Source of the DNA: Actinomycetota bacterium
GTDB lineage: Bacteria > Actinomycetota > Actinomycetes > Actinomycetales > Microbacteriaceae
Assembly (NCBI GenBank): GCA_009704155.1
Contig: WLES01000045.1
Coordinates: 1 to 6,855 of the forward strand
Direction of reading: 5' to 3'
DNA length: 6,855 nucleotides
Shown: one piece after another, positions 1-6,855 of the stretch
How positions within the stretch are numbered: the stretch's first letter is position 1
Layout: the number at the start of each line of letters is the position of its first letter
Position numbers and translations under genes: made by a program
The notes under the pieces: generated by a model
The model's input: the letters and a program-made list of their open reading frames with translations, nothing else
Databases searched by the model: none
Told to the model about the DNA's origin: nothing

Positions 1-27
1 GTCATCATCGTCATCATCGTCATCATC
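1..27. repeat. 9-bp tandem repeat encoding poly-Asp, cut by window edge
   Basis: Three perfect copies of GTCATCATC start at base 1; on the minus strand these read GATGATGAC. The unit is in frame with the DUF3027 gene and each copy encodes Asp-Asp-Asp, giving at least nine consecutive acidic residues. The array meets the left edge, so its full length is unknown. It probably encodes a flexible acidic linker between the conserved N-terminal part and a C-terminal part that is not visible. Confidence 0.85.
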
Positions 28-387
28 GAGAATGATGGCGTCACCGCGCACGTCATCGATGTCGGGCAACACAACATCGACCTCACCGTTCGCAAGGGCC
101 TCTTCGTAATCACGCAGGCGGTCAGCCCACGGCACCCAATCGGGCGCGATGACAGCGCCTTCACCCGCGACCAGCTCTGACTCGAGAACCGTGATCGAGT
201 CGCCGTCAACCGCCAGGTCGACAATCCAGTTCCACCCCGCGTAGCCGGGCATTCGCGACGCGAGTCGGACCGTTGCAATGCCGTCCTTCTCCTCAACGGC
301 CATCAGATCGCCGATCGTGTAGTCGGGCGTGAAGGTGAGGAGAGCTTGGCGCGCGGAAGCTTCTAAGGCTTTAGGCGTCGAAGTCAT
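1..387 (-). CDS. DUF3027 family protein, N-terminal 129 codons (partial at left edge)
   Basis: The reading frame opens with ATG at 387-385 and stays open to the left edge, so the C-terminus is missing. The translation starts MTSTPKALEAS. It then carries the pattern I recall for the actinobacterial DUF3027 family: a GYAGWNW segment near residues 50-56, then a hydrophobic strand and a GEGAVIAPDWVPWADRLRDYE stretch around residues 76-96. After a short linker (VRGDAIIL) it enters a run of nine Asp residues that continues off the window. The start lies inside the end of the cold-shock gene (17-bp overlap, different frame), with a modest GAAAGG ribosome site at 394-399, so translation is probably coupled to that gene. 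The function of the family is not known to me. The protein has no signal peptide or membrane segment in the visible part and is probably cytoplasmic. Family assignment is from remembered motifs, not a search. Confidence 0.85.
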   Translation of the reverse strand, partial: MTSTPKALEASARQALLTFTPDYTIGDLMAVEEKDGIATVRLASRMPGYAGWNWIVDLAVDGDSITVLESELVAGEGAVIAPDWVPWADRLRDYEEALANGEVDVVLPDIDDVRGDAIILDDDDDDDDD

Positions 388-751
388 CAGCGACCTTTCG
401 GAGCACAGCGGCAATCTTCTTCGAGTGCGCGGACGCTGGATAGTGCCCTCGTCGCAAATCGTTTCCAGCTGAATCCAAAAGCTTTGCGAGATCTTCGAGA
501 ATCACGGCCATGTCATCAGCCGAGCGGCGACGGTTCTTCGCGATGGACTGAGGCTCATCGAGAACCATAACGGAGTGGGCCTGCAAACCGCGCTTGCCTT
601 CGATCGTCCCGTACTCAAGGCGAGCGCCGGGAGCAACAGTCGTTCCGGCTGGCAGCGCTGAGGCGTGGAGGAACACTTCGACACCGTCGTCGCCCTGGAC
701 GAACCCGAAACCTTTGTCGTCGTCAAAGAACTTTACTTTTCCCGTTGGCAT
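371..751 (-). CDS. Cold-shock-domain protein with C-terminal helical extension (126 aa)
   Basis: This is a single-stranded nucleic-acid-binding protein of the CspA family, expected to act in the cytoplasm as an RNA chaperone. The cold-shock domain covers about residues 1-67. RNP1 is KGFGFV (13-18) and RNP2 is VEVFLHAS (24-31), in which the usual second aromatic (VFVHFS) is replaced by Ala. About 60 residues follow, Arg/Lys-rich and apparently helical, beyond the usual ~67-aa length. A longer form of this size is typical of actinobacterial proteins such as M. tuberculosis CspB (Rv0871). The start at 751 is chosen because AGGAGA (757-762) sits 5 bases upstream and the N-terminus MPTGKVKFF is canonical; the frame is open upstream to 838, but that stretch lies in the promoter region and the opposing gene. 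It is followed, overlapping, by the DUF3027 gene. A temperature response cannot be judged from the sequence. Confidence 0.95.
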   Translation of the reverse strand: MPTGKVKFFDDDKGFGFVQGDDGVEVFLHASALPAGTTVAPGARLEYGTIEGKRGLQAHSVMVLDEPQSIAKNRRRSADDMAVILEDLAKLLDSAGNDLRRGHYPASAHSKKIAAVLRKVADDFDA

Positions 752-782
752 GCTTTTCTCCTGCTCGTAGACACCTCTCCTG

Positions 783-788
783 AGGATA
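783..788 (-). promoter_or_regulatory. Candidate -10 box for the cold-shock/DUF3027 operon
   Basis: The minus strand reads TATCCT here (4 of 6 matches to TATAAT). A start about 7 bases downstream would leave a leader of roughly 25 bases carrying the AGGAGA ribosome site. No good -35 hexamer is seen, so this is tentative. Confidence 0.4.
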
Positions 789-801
789 CCCGTGCCCGCG
801 A

Positions 802-807
802 TAGAAT
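802..807 (+). promoter_or_regulatory. -10 box TAGAAT for the helicase operon, suggesting a leaderless mRNA
   Basis: TAGAAT matches the -10 consensus at 5 of 6 positions and ends 6 bases before the ATG at 814. The expected transcription start therefore falls on or next to the A of the start codon. There is no ribosome site between box and ATG, which fits a leaderless transcript, common in actinobacteria. No convincing -35 is seen. It lies about 13 bp from the opposing -10 candidate, so the two promoters share this 62-bp gap and may interfere. Confidence 0.6.
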
Positions 808-813
808 TGACGG

Positions 814-2421
814 ATGCCCTCAGCCGTTCACGTCGCAACTCGACTCGCTGAGTTGAACCGCGAAGAATTGGTGGCCCTCATTGAAGCACGGCCGTGGGGC
901 ATGGGTCGTCAGCTTGATGTCCACGACGTCGCTGACACACTGCTTGGTTCAGATTCGATTGACAATTCGCTTCGTCAACTTTCGCGGGTTTCACTCGAGG
1001 CCCTTTCGGCAGGAAATGGTGACGAACTGTCCCGCAGTCTGATGCTGTCCAACGAGGACGGCGTTCCTTACTCCGAAGTCTCGCCTCGAATTCCGACGCT
1101 CTCGTCGGCGCGGATGCCCGCCCGACCCGACGCTCGAATCGCCGATTCAAGCACAGCTCTTCACACCGTAGTTGCAATTCGAGATCTGATTTCGTGGTCT
1201 TATGCGGAACCACTCCCAATGGCTGCAACCGGCAAGCTACTGCGCGCTGAAGCAAAGCTCCTCGCTAACGGTTTGGTGATTCCGGAAGCCGAAGTTGAAA
1301 CGCTTGTCTGGATCGCGTCGCAGTCCGAGCTCGTCGCTACAGCAGACCGACGTATGCGCGCCACCGCAGCCGGTGTCGAGTTACTCGACGACCTGGTTGG
1401 TTTGTGGAAACGCCTTTCGGATGCGGTGCTCTCCCAGCTCGGCGTGTCAATAGCTGACGCGGTTCGACGCGACGGACGTGTCGATCGCGACTACCTCCGC
1501 TGGATGTGGGCTGTCGAAAGCCCGAGCCGCGACAGAACAATTGACCTCGTCGTCTCCGCCGCTGAAATGCTTGGGTTGCTCGCGGGTGATGTCACCGATT
1601 TAGGCTCAGCGTGGCTTGGCGGAAAACCGGCAGGTAAACCCGACTTCCCTGAACTTGTCTCATCGGTTTACGTGTTGGATGACTTGAGCGTTATCGCCCC
1701 CGGACCCGTCACCTCGCAGATTTCAGATTTTCTCGACTCAATTTCGCGAATCGAAACCCGCGGACTTGCAGAGAAGCGTCGGCTCGACCCAGCCCGAATC
1801 CTGCACGCTGTTACAACGGGCACCCCTGCCGAGCAGATTCTCGATCGACTCCGCATGATGTCTCTCACTCCTGTCTCTGCCGCGGTGAGCTCGACAATTC
1901 TCGATATTGCCAACAACACTCGCTACGTCACCCTCAACGGGACGGGGACAGACACAGCCGCGCGCGTGTCTCACCCCGAACTCGGTGCGATGCTCGTGGC
2001 CGACCCTCGCCTCCAGCGACTCGCGCCTGTCACGATTGACAACTCGTCTCTGTTGTTTGGTGCGGCTCCCGACCGCGTCGAGACGGCACTCCTCGACGGT
2101 GGATACACGGTCGTCACCGCCCAATCAAAGTCAACCGTTTCGTCCCCAACGACGCCGTCGGCACTTCGAATAATGGCTGAACAGATCCATGACGTCGGAT
2201 TGGGAACGTCTCACATGGAGCGAGCGCTCATTGTTGCAGGGAAAACGAGAACCCGAGTGACGTTGACGGTCGAGACCGGAAACGGCACGCGGACAATGAC
2301 GCTCGAACCACGCAACGTCGCGAACGGGCGAGTCCGAGGACTTGACACCGTTGCCGACGTTGAACGCACCCTCCCCATTTCAGCCATCATCACTCTCACG
2401 ACAGCAGGAGACGCCCCGTGA
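814..2421 (+). CDS. Helicase-associated (XPB-partner) protein, 535 aa
   Basis: This belongs to the actinobacterial proteins annotated as helicase-associated or helicase C-terminal (Helicase_C_3-like) and encoded directly before XPB, as Rv0862c is beside Rv0861c in M. tuberculosis. It has no Walker A or DExH motif, so it is not itself a helicase. The N-terminus (residues 8-70, TRLAELNREELVALIEARP then helices) looks like the usual family start. Residues about 284-375 (VYVLDDLSVIAPGPV, then PARILHAV, AEQILDRL and PVSAAVSS) form the recognisable auxiliary domain. From about residue 435 on the sequence is less conserved and strand-rich. Family members I recall are often 700-800 aa, so this copy is short without an obvious break. 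The start ATG follows a TAGAAT box without a ribosome site. Its TGA overlaps the helicase GTG. A role as partner or regulator of XPB is inferred from the coupling and shared domain. Confidence 0.85.
   Translation: MPSAVHVATRLAELNREELVALIEARPWGMGRQLDVHDVADTLLGSDSIDNSLRQLSRVSLEALSAGNGDELSRSLMLSNEDGVPYSEVSPRIPTLSSARMPARPDARIADSSTALHTVVAIRDLISWSYAEPLPMAATGKLLRAEAKLLANGLVIPEAEVETLVWIASQSELVATADRRMRATAAGVELLDDLVGLWKRLSDAVLSQLGVSIADAVRRDGRVDRDYLRWMWAVESPSRDRTIDLVVSAAEMLGLLAGDVTDLGSAWLGGKPAGKPDFPELVSSVYVLDDLSVIAPGPVTSQISDFLDSISRIETRGLAEKRRLDPARILHAVTTGTPAEQILDRLRMMSLTPVSAAVSSTILDIANNTRYVTLNGTGTDTAARVSHPELGAMLVADPRLQRLAPVTIDNSSLLFGAAPDRVETALLDGGYTVVTAQSKSTVSSPTTPSALRIMAEQIHDVGLGTSHMERALIVAGKTRTRVTLTVETGNGTRTMTLEPRNVANGRVRGLDTVADVERTLPISAIITLTTAGDAP
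2407..2420 (+). promoter_or_regulatory. Ribosome site and GTGA stop/start overlap between the helicase genes
   Basis: AGGAG at 2406-2410 lies 7 bases before the GTG at 2418-2420. The GTG overlaps the TGA stop (2419-2421) of the upstream gene in the 4-base string GTGA. This decides the unusual start codon and implies coupled translation of the two proteins. Confidence 0.85.
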
Positions 2422-4046
2422 ACGGTCCACTCATTGTTCAAAGCGACCGCACGGTGCTCCTTGAGGTCGGTCACGAACTCGCGACCGAGGCGCGTCACGC
2501 GCTCGCCGTTTTTGCTGAACTGGAACGAGCACCAGAACACATTCACACCTACCGAATCACGAAGCTCGGGTTGTGGAACGCTCGCGCCGCCGGTCACACG
2601 GCGGAAGAAATGCTGGCAACACTCACGACGTATTCGAAGTTCCCCGTTCCAGCTGTGGTGGCGACCGACATCACGGACACGGTTAATCGATATGGCCGCG
2701 TCACCATCGACCGTGATTCAGATGGTCTCTTTCTCACCGCTGAAACGCCCGCCATCTTGGTCGAAGTGACCCGCTCCTCAAAACTCGAGCCTTTGCTTGG
2801 TGATCCCATCGGGGAAACCGGGATTCGTTTACACGATTGGGCGCGCGGGATTGTCAAGCAGGAACTCCTTGGTCTTGGCTGGCCAGCTGAGGATCGAGCA
2901 GGGTTCACCGAAGGTCAACCTCTCGATGTCGAACTGGTTACCAACGGTTGGCACATGCGCGGCTATCAACAGCACGCGATTGACTTGTTTTCGCAGAGCG
3001 GTGCCGGTGTCGTCGTCTTGCCCTGTGGAGCTGGAAAGACGGTTGTGGGAATCGGGTCGATGGTTGAAGCCCACGCCTCGACGCTCATCCTTGTGACAAA
3101 CGCAGTGTCTGCGAGGCAGTGGCGCGACGAGATTCTCACTCGAACAACGTTGACCGAGGACGACATCGGAGAATACTCCGGCGAGCGCAAAGAGATTAAG
3201 CCGGTCACGATTGCGACGTACCACATCCTCACAGCTCGCCGAAAAGGCGAGTTCACGCACCTGCCGTTGCTTAACGCGAATGACTGGGGACTCATCATTT
3301 ATGACGAAGTTCACCTCCTTCCGGCTCCCGTGTTTAAACTGACAGCCGACCTGCAGGCTCGACGCCGACTCGGGCTCACGGCAACGCTCGTTCGCGAAGA
3401 CGGCAAAGAGGGCGACGTGTTCTCTCTCATCGGCCCCAAGAGATTTGACGCACCCTGGAAAGACATCGAAGCTCAGGGCTTCATCGCCCCGGCTCGATGT
3501 GTGGAGGTTCGCGTTCTGCTCGATTCAGACGAGCGAATGGAATACGCAATTGCCGGAGAGCGTCAGCGATTCCGCATCGCCGCAACCAGTCCGTCCAAGC
3601 AGCGGATCATCAAGCGCCTCATTGACCAACACCCAGACGATCAGATTCTCGTGATTGCTCAATACCTTGATCAAATCGATGAGGTGAGGGAGCATTTCGG
3701 TTTGCCGACCATCACTGGAGCGACTCCCGTTGATGAACGAGAGGTCTTGTACGCGAAGTTCCGCACGGGTGAGATTCGCGTTTTGGTTGTGTCGAAAGTC
3801 GCCAACTTCTCTGTCGACCTCCCCGACGCCTCCGTTGCGATTCAGATTTCCGGTTCGTTCGGCTCTCGCCAGGAGGAAGCGCAACGACTCGGCCGGATTC
3901 TTCGACCCAAGGCAGACGGGCGAACCGCCGTGTTCTATACCGTCGTTGCCCGCGACACCGTCGAACAGGACTTCGCTCAGAACCGCCAGCGATTCTTGAC
4001 TGAACAGGGCTACGCCTACGAAATCGTCGACGAATCGGTTGTGTAG
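2418..4046 (+). CDS. xpb: DNA repair helicase XPB (Ercc3-like), superfamily 2, 542 aa
   Basis: This is an ATP-dependent 3'-to-5' DNA helicase of the bacterial XPB family. All key motifs are visible. An N-terminal auxiliary domain covers about residues 4-100 (PLIVQSDRTVLLEV, FAELERAPEHIHTYRIT). A Q-type motif RGYQQHA is at 181-187, Walker A PCGAGKT at 202-208 and the DEVH box at 296-299. Motif III LGLTATL (318-324) runs straight into the XPB-specific RED triplet (326-328). Motif VI QRLGRILRPK is at 489-498. The length of 542 aa equals what I recall for M. tuberculosis Ercc3 (Rv0861c), so the gene is complete. Translation begins at GTG with AGGAG upstream, inside the stop of the partner gene. 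In eukaryotes XPB is part of TFIIH; in bacteria a repair role is assumed but less settled. No nuclease partner such as Bax1 is encoded nearby. Confidence 0.97.
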   Translation: MNGPLIVQSDRTVLLEVGHELATEARHALAVFAELERAPEHIHTYRITKLGLWNARAAGHTAEEMLATLTTYSKFPVPAVVATDITDTVNRYGRVTIDRDSDGLFLTAETPAILVEVTRSSKLEPLLGDPIGETGIRLHDWARGIVKQELLGLGWPAEDRAGFTEGQPLDVELVTNGWHMRGYQQHAIDLFSQSGAGVVVLPCGAGKTVVGIGSMVEAHASTLILVTNAVSARQWRDEILTRTTLTEDDIGEYSGERKEIKPVTIATYHILTARRKGEFTHLPLLNANDWGLIIYDEVHLLPAPVFKLTADLQARRRLGLTATLVREDGKEGDVFSLIGPKRFDAPWKDIEAQGFIAPARCVEVRVLLDSDERMEYAIAGERQRFRIAATSPSKQRIIKRLIDQHPDDQILVIAQYLDQIDEVREHFGLPTITGATPVDEREVLYAKFRTGEIRVLVVSKVANFSVDLPDASVAIQISGSFGSRQEEAQRLGRILRPKADGRTAVFYTVVARDTVEQDFAQNRQRFLTEQGYAYEIVDESVV

Positions 4047-4158
4047 TTTCACCGTCGTCACTTCGCGGTAGTTTTCCACCCGCCGTCAACGCAATGAGTA
4101 CTACACAGAAATTGCCATCGGATGGCGATGCCGGCGGTGCATAGCCAACACTGTCGCC
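4047..4158. other. Intergenic gap upstream of the WXG100 gene with a near-perfect hairpin
   Basis: The 112 bases between the helicase stop and the WXG100 start hold no convincing gene. At 4111-4129 there is an 8-bp inverted repeat, ATTGCCAT and ATGGCGAT, around a 3-base loop (CGG), with one G-T pair. It lacks a T-run, so it is a better candidate operator than terminator. A second weak pair (ATGC at 4128-4131, GCAT at 4139-4142) follows. A weak stem at 4051-4069 followed by TTTT at 4072-4075 could end the helicase operon, but it is poor. No strong promoter is recognised. Confidence 0.45.
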
Positions 4159-4449
4159 ATGACTAGTTTTCGCGTAGACACCGTCGCTTTAGAGAGTGCG
4201 TCCGTGCATATCGGAGCGACGATCGACAGGCTTCACACCGAAGTCACCACTCTGTCGGCCCAACTTCGCGGTCTCGACGGCTCGTGGTCGGGTCCGGCGG
4301 CGGCAGCGTTCGCAGATGTCATTGCCGAGTGGGCCGCAACAAGTGCACGACTCACTGATGCGCTCAATGGAATCGGAAATGCGCTCCGACAAATTCACGC
4401 CCACTACGTCGACACTGAGTTGGCGAACACGGCGATGCTGGGGCGCTAG
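4159..4449 (+). CDS. WXG100 family protein (ESAT-6-like), 96 aa
   Basis: This is a small helical-hairpin protein of the WXG100 superfamily, typically secreted by type VII (ESX) systems as a dimer. The turn motif W-S-G is at residues 43-45, with F51 following as usual. Two Ala-rich amphipathic helices lie at about 8-38 and 47-82. The tail contains Y83-V-D-T-E87, which fits the YxxxD/E export signal. It has no Sec signal or transmembrane segment. The ATG at 4159 lacks a ribosome site (upstream bases CACTGTCGCC), so translation may be leaderless or weak; a longer start is not supported. There is no second WXG100 gene, EccC ATPase or toxin domain in the window, so partner and secretion machine, if any, are encoded elsewhere. 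It converges on groEL. The family call is firm from the motifs; secretion is an inference. Confidence 0.85.
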   Translation: MTSFRVDTVALESASVHIGATIDRLHTEVTTLSAQLRGLDGSWSGPAAAAFADVIAEWAATSARLTDALNGIGNALRQIHAHYVDTELANTAMLGR

Positions 4450-4462
4450 CGCAGACAGAACA

Positions 4463-4488
4463 GCGGGGGCAGCTTTCGCCACCCCCGC
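4463..4488. terminator. Hairpin between convergent genes, probable bidirectional terminator
   Basis: GCGGGGG (4463-4469) pairs with CCCCCGC (4482-4488) in a 7-bp GC-only stem; inside it two further pairs can close a TTTC loop across a two-base mismatch. It lies 13 bp after the WXG100 stop and 16 bp after the groEL stop read on the other strand. There is no clear T-run on either side, so termination efficiency is uncertain. Confidence 0.65.
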
Positions 4489-4504
4489 CATTGTTGACTG
4501 AGTC

Positions 4505-6145
<1,641 letters not shown>

Positions 6146-6157
6146 TCACTGGATTAG

Positions 6158-6184
6158 TTGGCACTCACGACTACAGAGTGCTAA
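6158..6184 (-). promoter_or_regulatory. CIRCE element (proximal), HrcA operator
   Basis: On the minus strand it reads TTAGCACTC, nine bases, GAGTGCCAA. It differs from the consensus TTAGCACTC-N9-GAGTGCTAA at one of 18 arm positions. It lies 33 bp before the groEL ATG and covers the predicted transcription start, where HrcA binding would block initiation. In RNA it would also fold as a hairpin in the leader. Confidence 0.96.
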
Positions 6185-6188
6185 CTCA

Positions 6189-6217
6189 ATTCTGGCACTC
6201 CATGGGCGAGAGTGCAA
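6189..6217 (-). promoter_or_regulatory. Candidate groEL promoter between and within the CIRCE elements
   Basis: Reading the minus strand, TTGCAC (6217-6212) is followed after exactly 17 bases by CAGAAT (6194-6189; 4 of 6 matches to TATAAT). The start point would fall near 6182, inside the proximal CIRCE, leaving a leader of about 58 bases. The -35 match is weak (3 of 6), so the call rests mainly on spacing and position relative to the operators. Confidence 0.5.
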
Positions 6218-6218
6218 A
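6192..6218 (-). promoter_or_regulatory. Second CIRCE-like element (distal), degenerate
   Basis: On the minus strand it reads TTTGCACTC, nine bases, GAGTGCCAG, matching 15 of 18 consensus positions with the exact 9-base spacer. It is separated from the proximal CIRCE by 7 bases, so the centres are 34 bp apart, about three helical turns. It overlaps the predicted -35 hexamer and spacer. Confidence 0.85.
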
Positions 6219-6230
6219 TCCAATCAACAG

Positions 6231-6855
6231 TTATCGGAGAGCAGGTTCGGTGGAGAACTTCCCCTTCGTGGGAACCAGTTCGATCCACGTGTTACCGGGA
6301 GCGAGCCGAATCGGGTTTTCGTCTTGGAACGAATAGGTCGTGAACGCATTGCGGTCGGTTTTTGACCAGACCATCGGGAAGGTCTTCCCCCCGGTAGAAA
6401 CATAACCAACTCCCGTGCCAACCGTTTCGGCCTTCGGCACAAACTTGACGTTTCCGAACAGAGTCGTTTCGGGGGTTATCTGAACAATGATGTTGACTGC
6501 GGTGAGAACATTTCCGGCCTCGTCAACGTCCCATTCGCCGTTGTCCTGTTTGCGCTTGTACAGCCCCGACTCAGCGTCCCATTCCCATGACGGAATCGTG
6601 TCCTTGGAAAACTGAAGGGTGATGGTTGACACCGATTGCCCAAACTGAACCGCGGTCGGCATCGCACCGGGCGCCGCGTAGAGGAACGCCACCCCGGGGG
6701 GTTCAAGATCGGAGCGATCGATCACTGCCTGACGAGCGCGCACGACCACGTCATGCGGCCCAGCTTTTTCCTTCGTGCGCGACATGTACGCATCACCCTC
6801 GTTGATGCCGTGAATGAAGTTGACGACCTGGGTCGAGCGCATCATGTTGACGAAC
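6231..6855 (-). CDS. DUF3048 domain protein, C-terminal ~208 residues (partial at right edge)
   Basis: The frame is open to the right edge (first visible residues FVNMMRSTQVV), and a Met at 6845 is internal to the family region, so the real start lies outside the window. The visible part begins in the conserved PHDVVV segment, which corresponds to the PHNLY motif I recall at the end of the N-terminal DUF3048 domain (Bacillus YerB family). It continues into the strand-rich DUF3048_C domain: SVSTITLQFS, then SWEWDAESGLYKRKQDNGEW, LTAVNIIVQ, AETVGTGVGYVSTGG, FPMVWSK and a closing APGNTWIELVP. Family members are usually lipoproteins or exported cell-envelope proteins; the signal region is not visible here. 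The function is unknown. The stop at 6233-6231 is only 12 bp before the distal CIRCE, and I see no terminator between this gene and groEL, so read-through is possible. Confidence 0.88.
   Translation of the reverse strand, partial: FVNMMRSTQVVNFIHGINEGDAYMSRTKEKAGPHDVVVRARQAVIDRSDLEPPGVAFLYAAPGAMPTAVQFGQSVSTITLQFSKDTIPSWEWDAESGLYKRKQDNGEWDVDEAGNVLTAVNIIVQITPETTLFGNVKFVPKAETVGTGVGYVSTGGKTFPMVWSKTDRNAFTTYSFQDENPIRLAPGNTWIELVPTKGKFSTEPALR

Noticed and set aside
1..27. Start of a CRISPR array or a structural DNA repeat
   Set aside because: Units are 9 bp without spacers and are in frame as Asp codons of a recognised gene.
752..838. N-terminal extension of the cold-shock protein to a Met at 838 (29 more residues)
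   Set aside because: The extension lacks family similarity, crosses the divergent promoters and the start of the opposing gene, and the internal ATG at 751 has a good AGGAGA site and the canonical N-terminus.
4051..4075. Possible terminator after the XPB gene
   Set aside because: The stem is only 4-5 bp (ACCG with CGGT) with a long loop and a T-run of four, too weak to call.
3525..4079. 184-aa minus-strand open frame opposite the XPB gene
   Set aside because: It lies wholly against conserved helicase motifs and has no domain of its own.
4094..4144. 16-codon ORF (MSTTQKLPSDGDAGGA) before the WXG100 gene
   Set aside because: It has no ribosome site and is too short to support; it may be chance, although it spans the hairpin and could be a leader peptide.

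Overview
The window looks like ordinary chromosomal core sequence from a moderately GC-rich actinobacterium (mid-50s percent GC by eye), most likely of the Microbacteriaceae. The taxon is an inference from gene families and order: a DUF3027 protein next to an actinobacterial-type cold-shock protein, the bacterial XPB helicase with its helicase-associated partner, a WXG100 protein, a GroEL2-type chaperonin without groES beside it, and a DUF3048 protein. No insertion sequence, phage gene, tRNA, rRNA or CRISPR array is visible.

Layout. Positions 1-751 (minus strand): a cold-shock-domain protein gene overlaps by 17 bp a DUF3027 gene that runs off the left edge through a run of Asp codons. Positions 752-813 are a short divergent promoter region. 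Positions 814-4046 (plus strand): a two-gene operon with a 4-bp stop/start overlap encodes a helicase-associated protein (535 aa) and an XPB/Ercc3-type DNA helicase (542 aa). Positions 4047-4158 are a non-coding gap with a palindromic hairpin. Positions 4159-4449 (plus strand): a small WXG100 protein. Positions 4463-4488: a hairpin that probably ends transcription from both sides. Positions 4505-6124 (minus strand): groEL. Positions 6125-6230: the groEL control region, with two CIRCE elements. Positions 6231-6855 (minus strand): the C-terminal part of a DUF3048 protein whose start lies beyond the right edge.

How the genes relate. The helicase pair is a unit: the genes are translationally coupled, and both proteins appear to carry a copy of the same auxiliary domain, so a joint role in DNA unwinding or repair is likely. 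The cold-shock/DUF3027 unit is fired from the same 62-bp spacer in the other direction. groEL is an independently regulated heat-shock gene under HrcA-type repression; the WXG100 gene converges on it and the DUF3048 gene lies just upstream in the same direction. I see no clearly novel system. The most interesting points are the tandem CIRCE arrangement, the shared domain in the helicase operon, the isolated WXG100 gene with a possible operator, and the pure-Asp tandem repeat in the DUF3027 gene.
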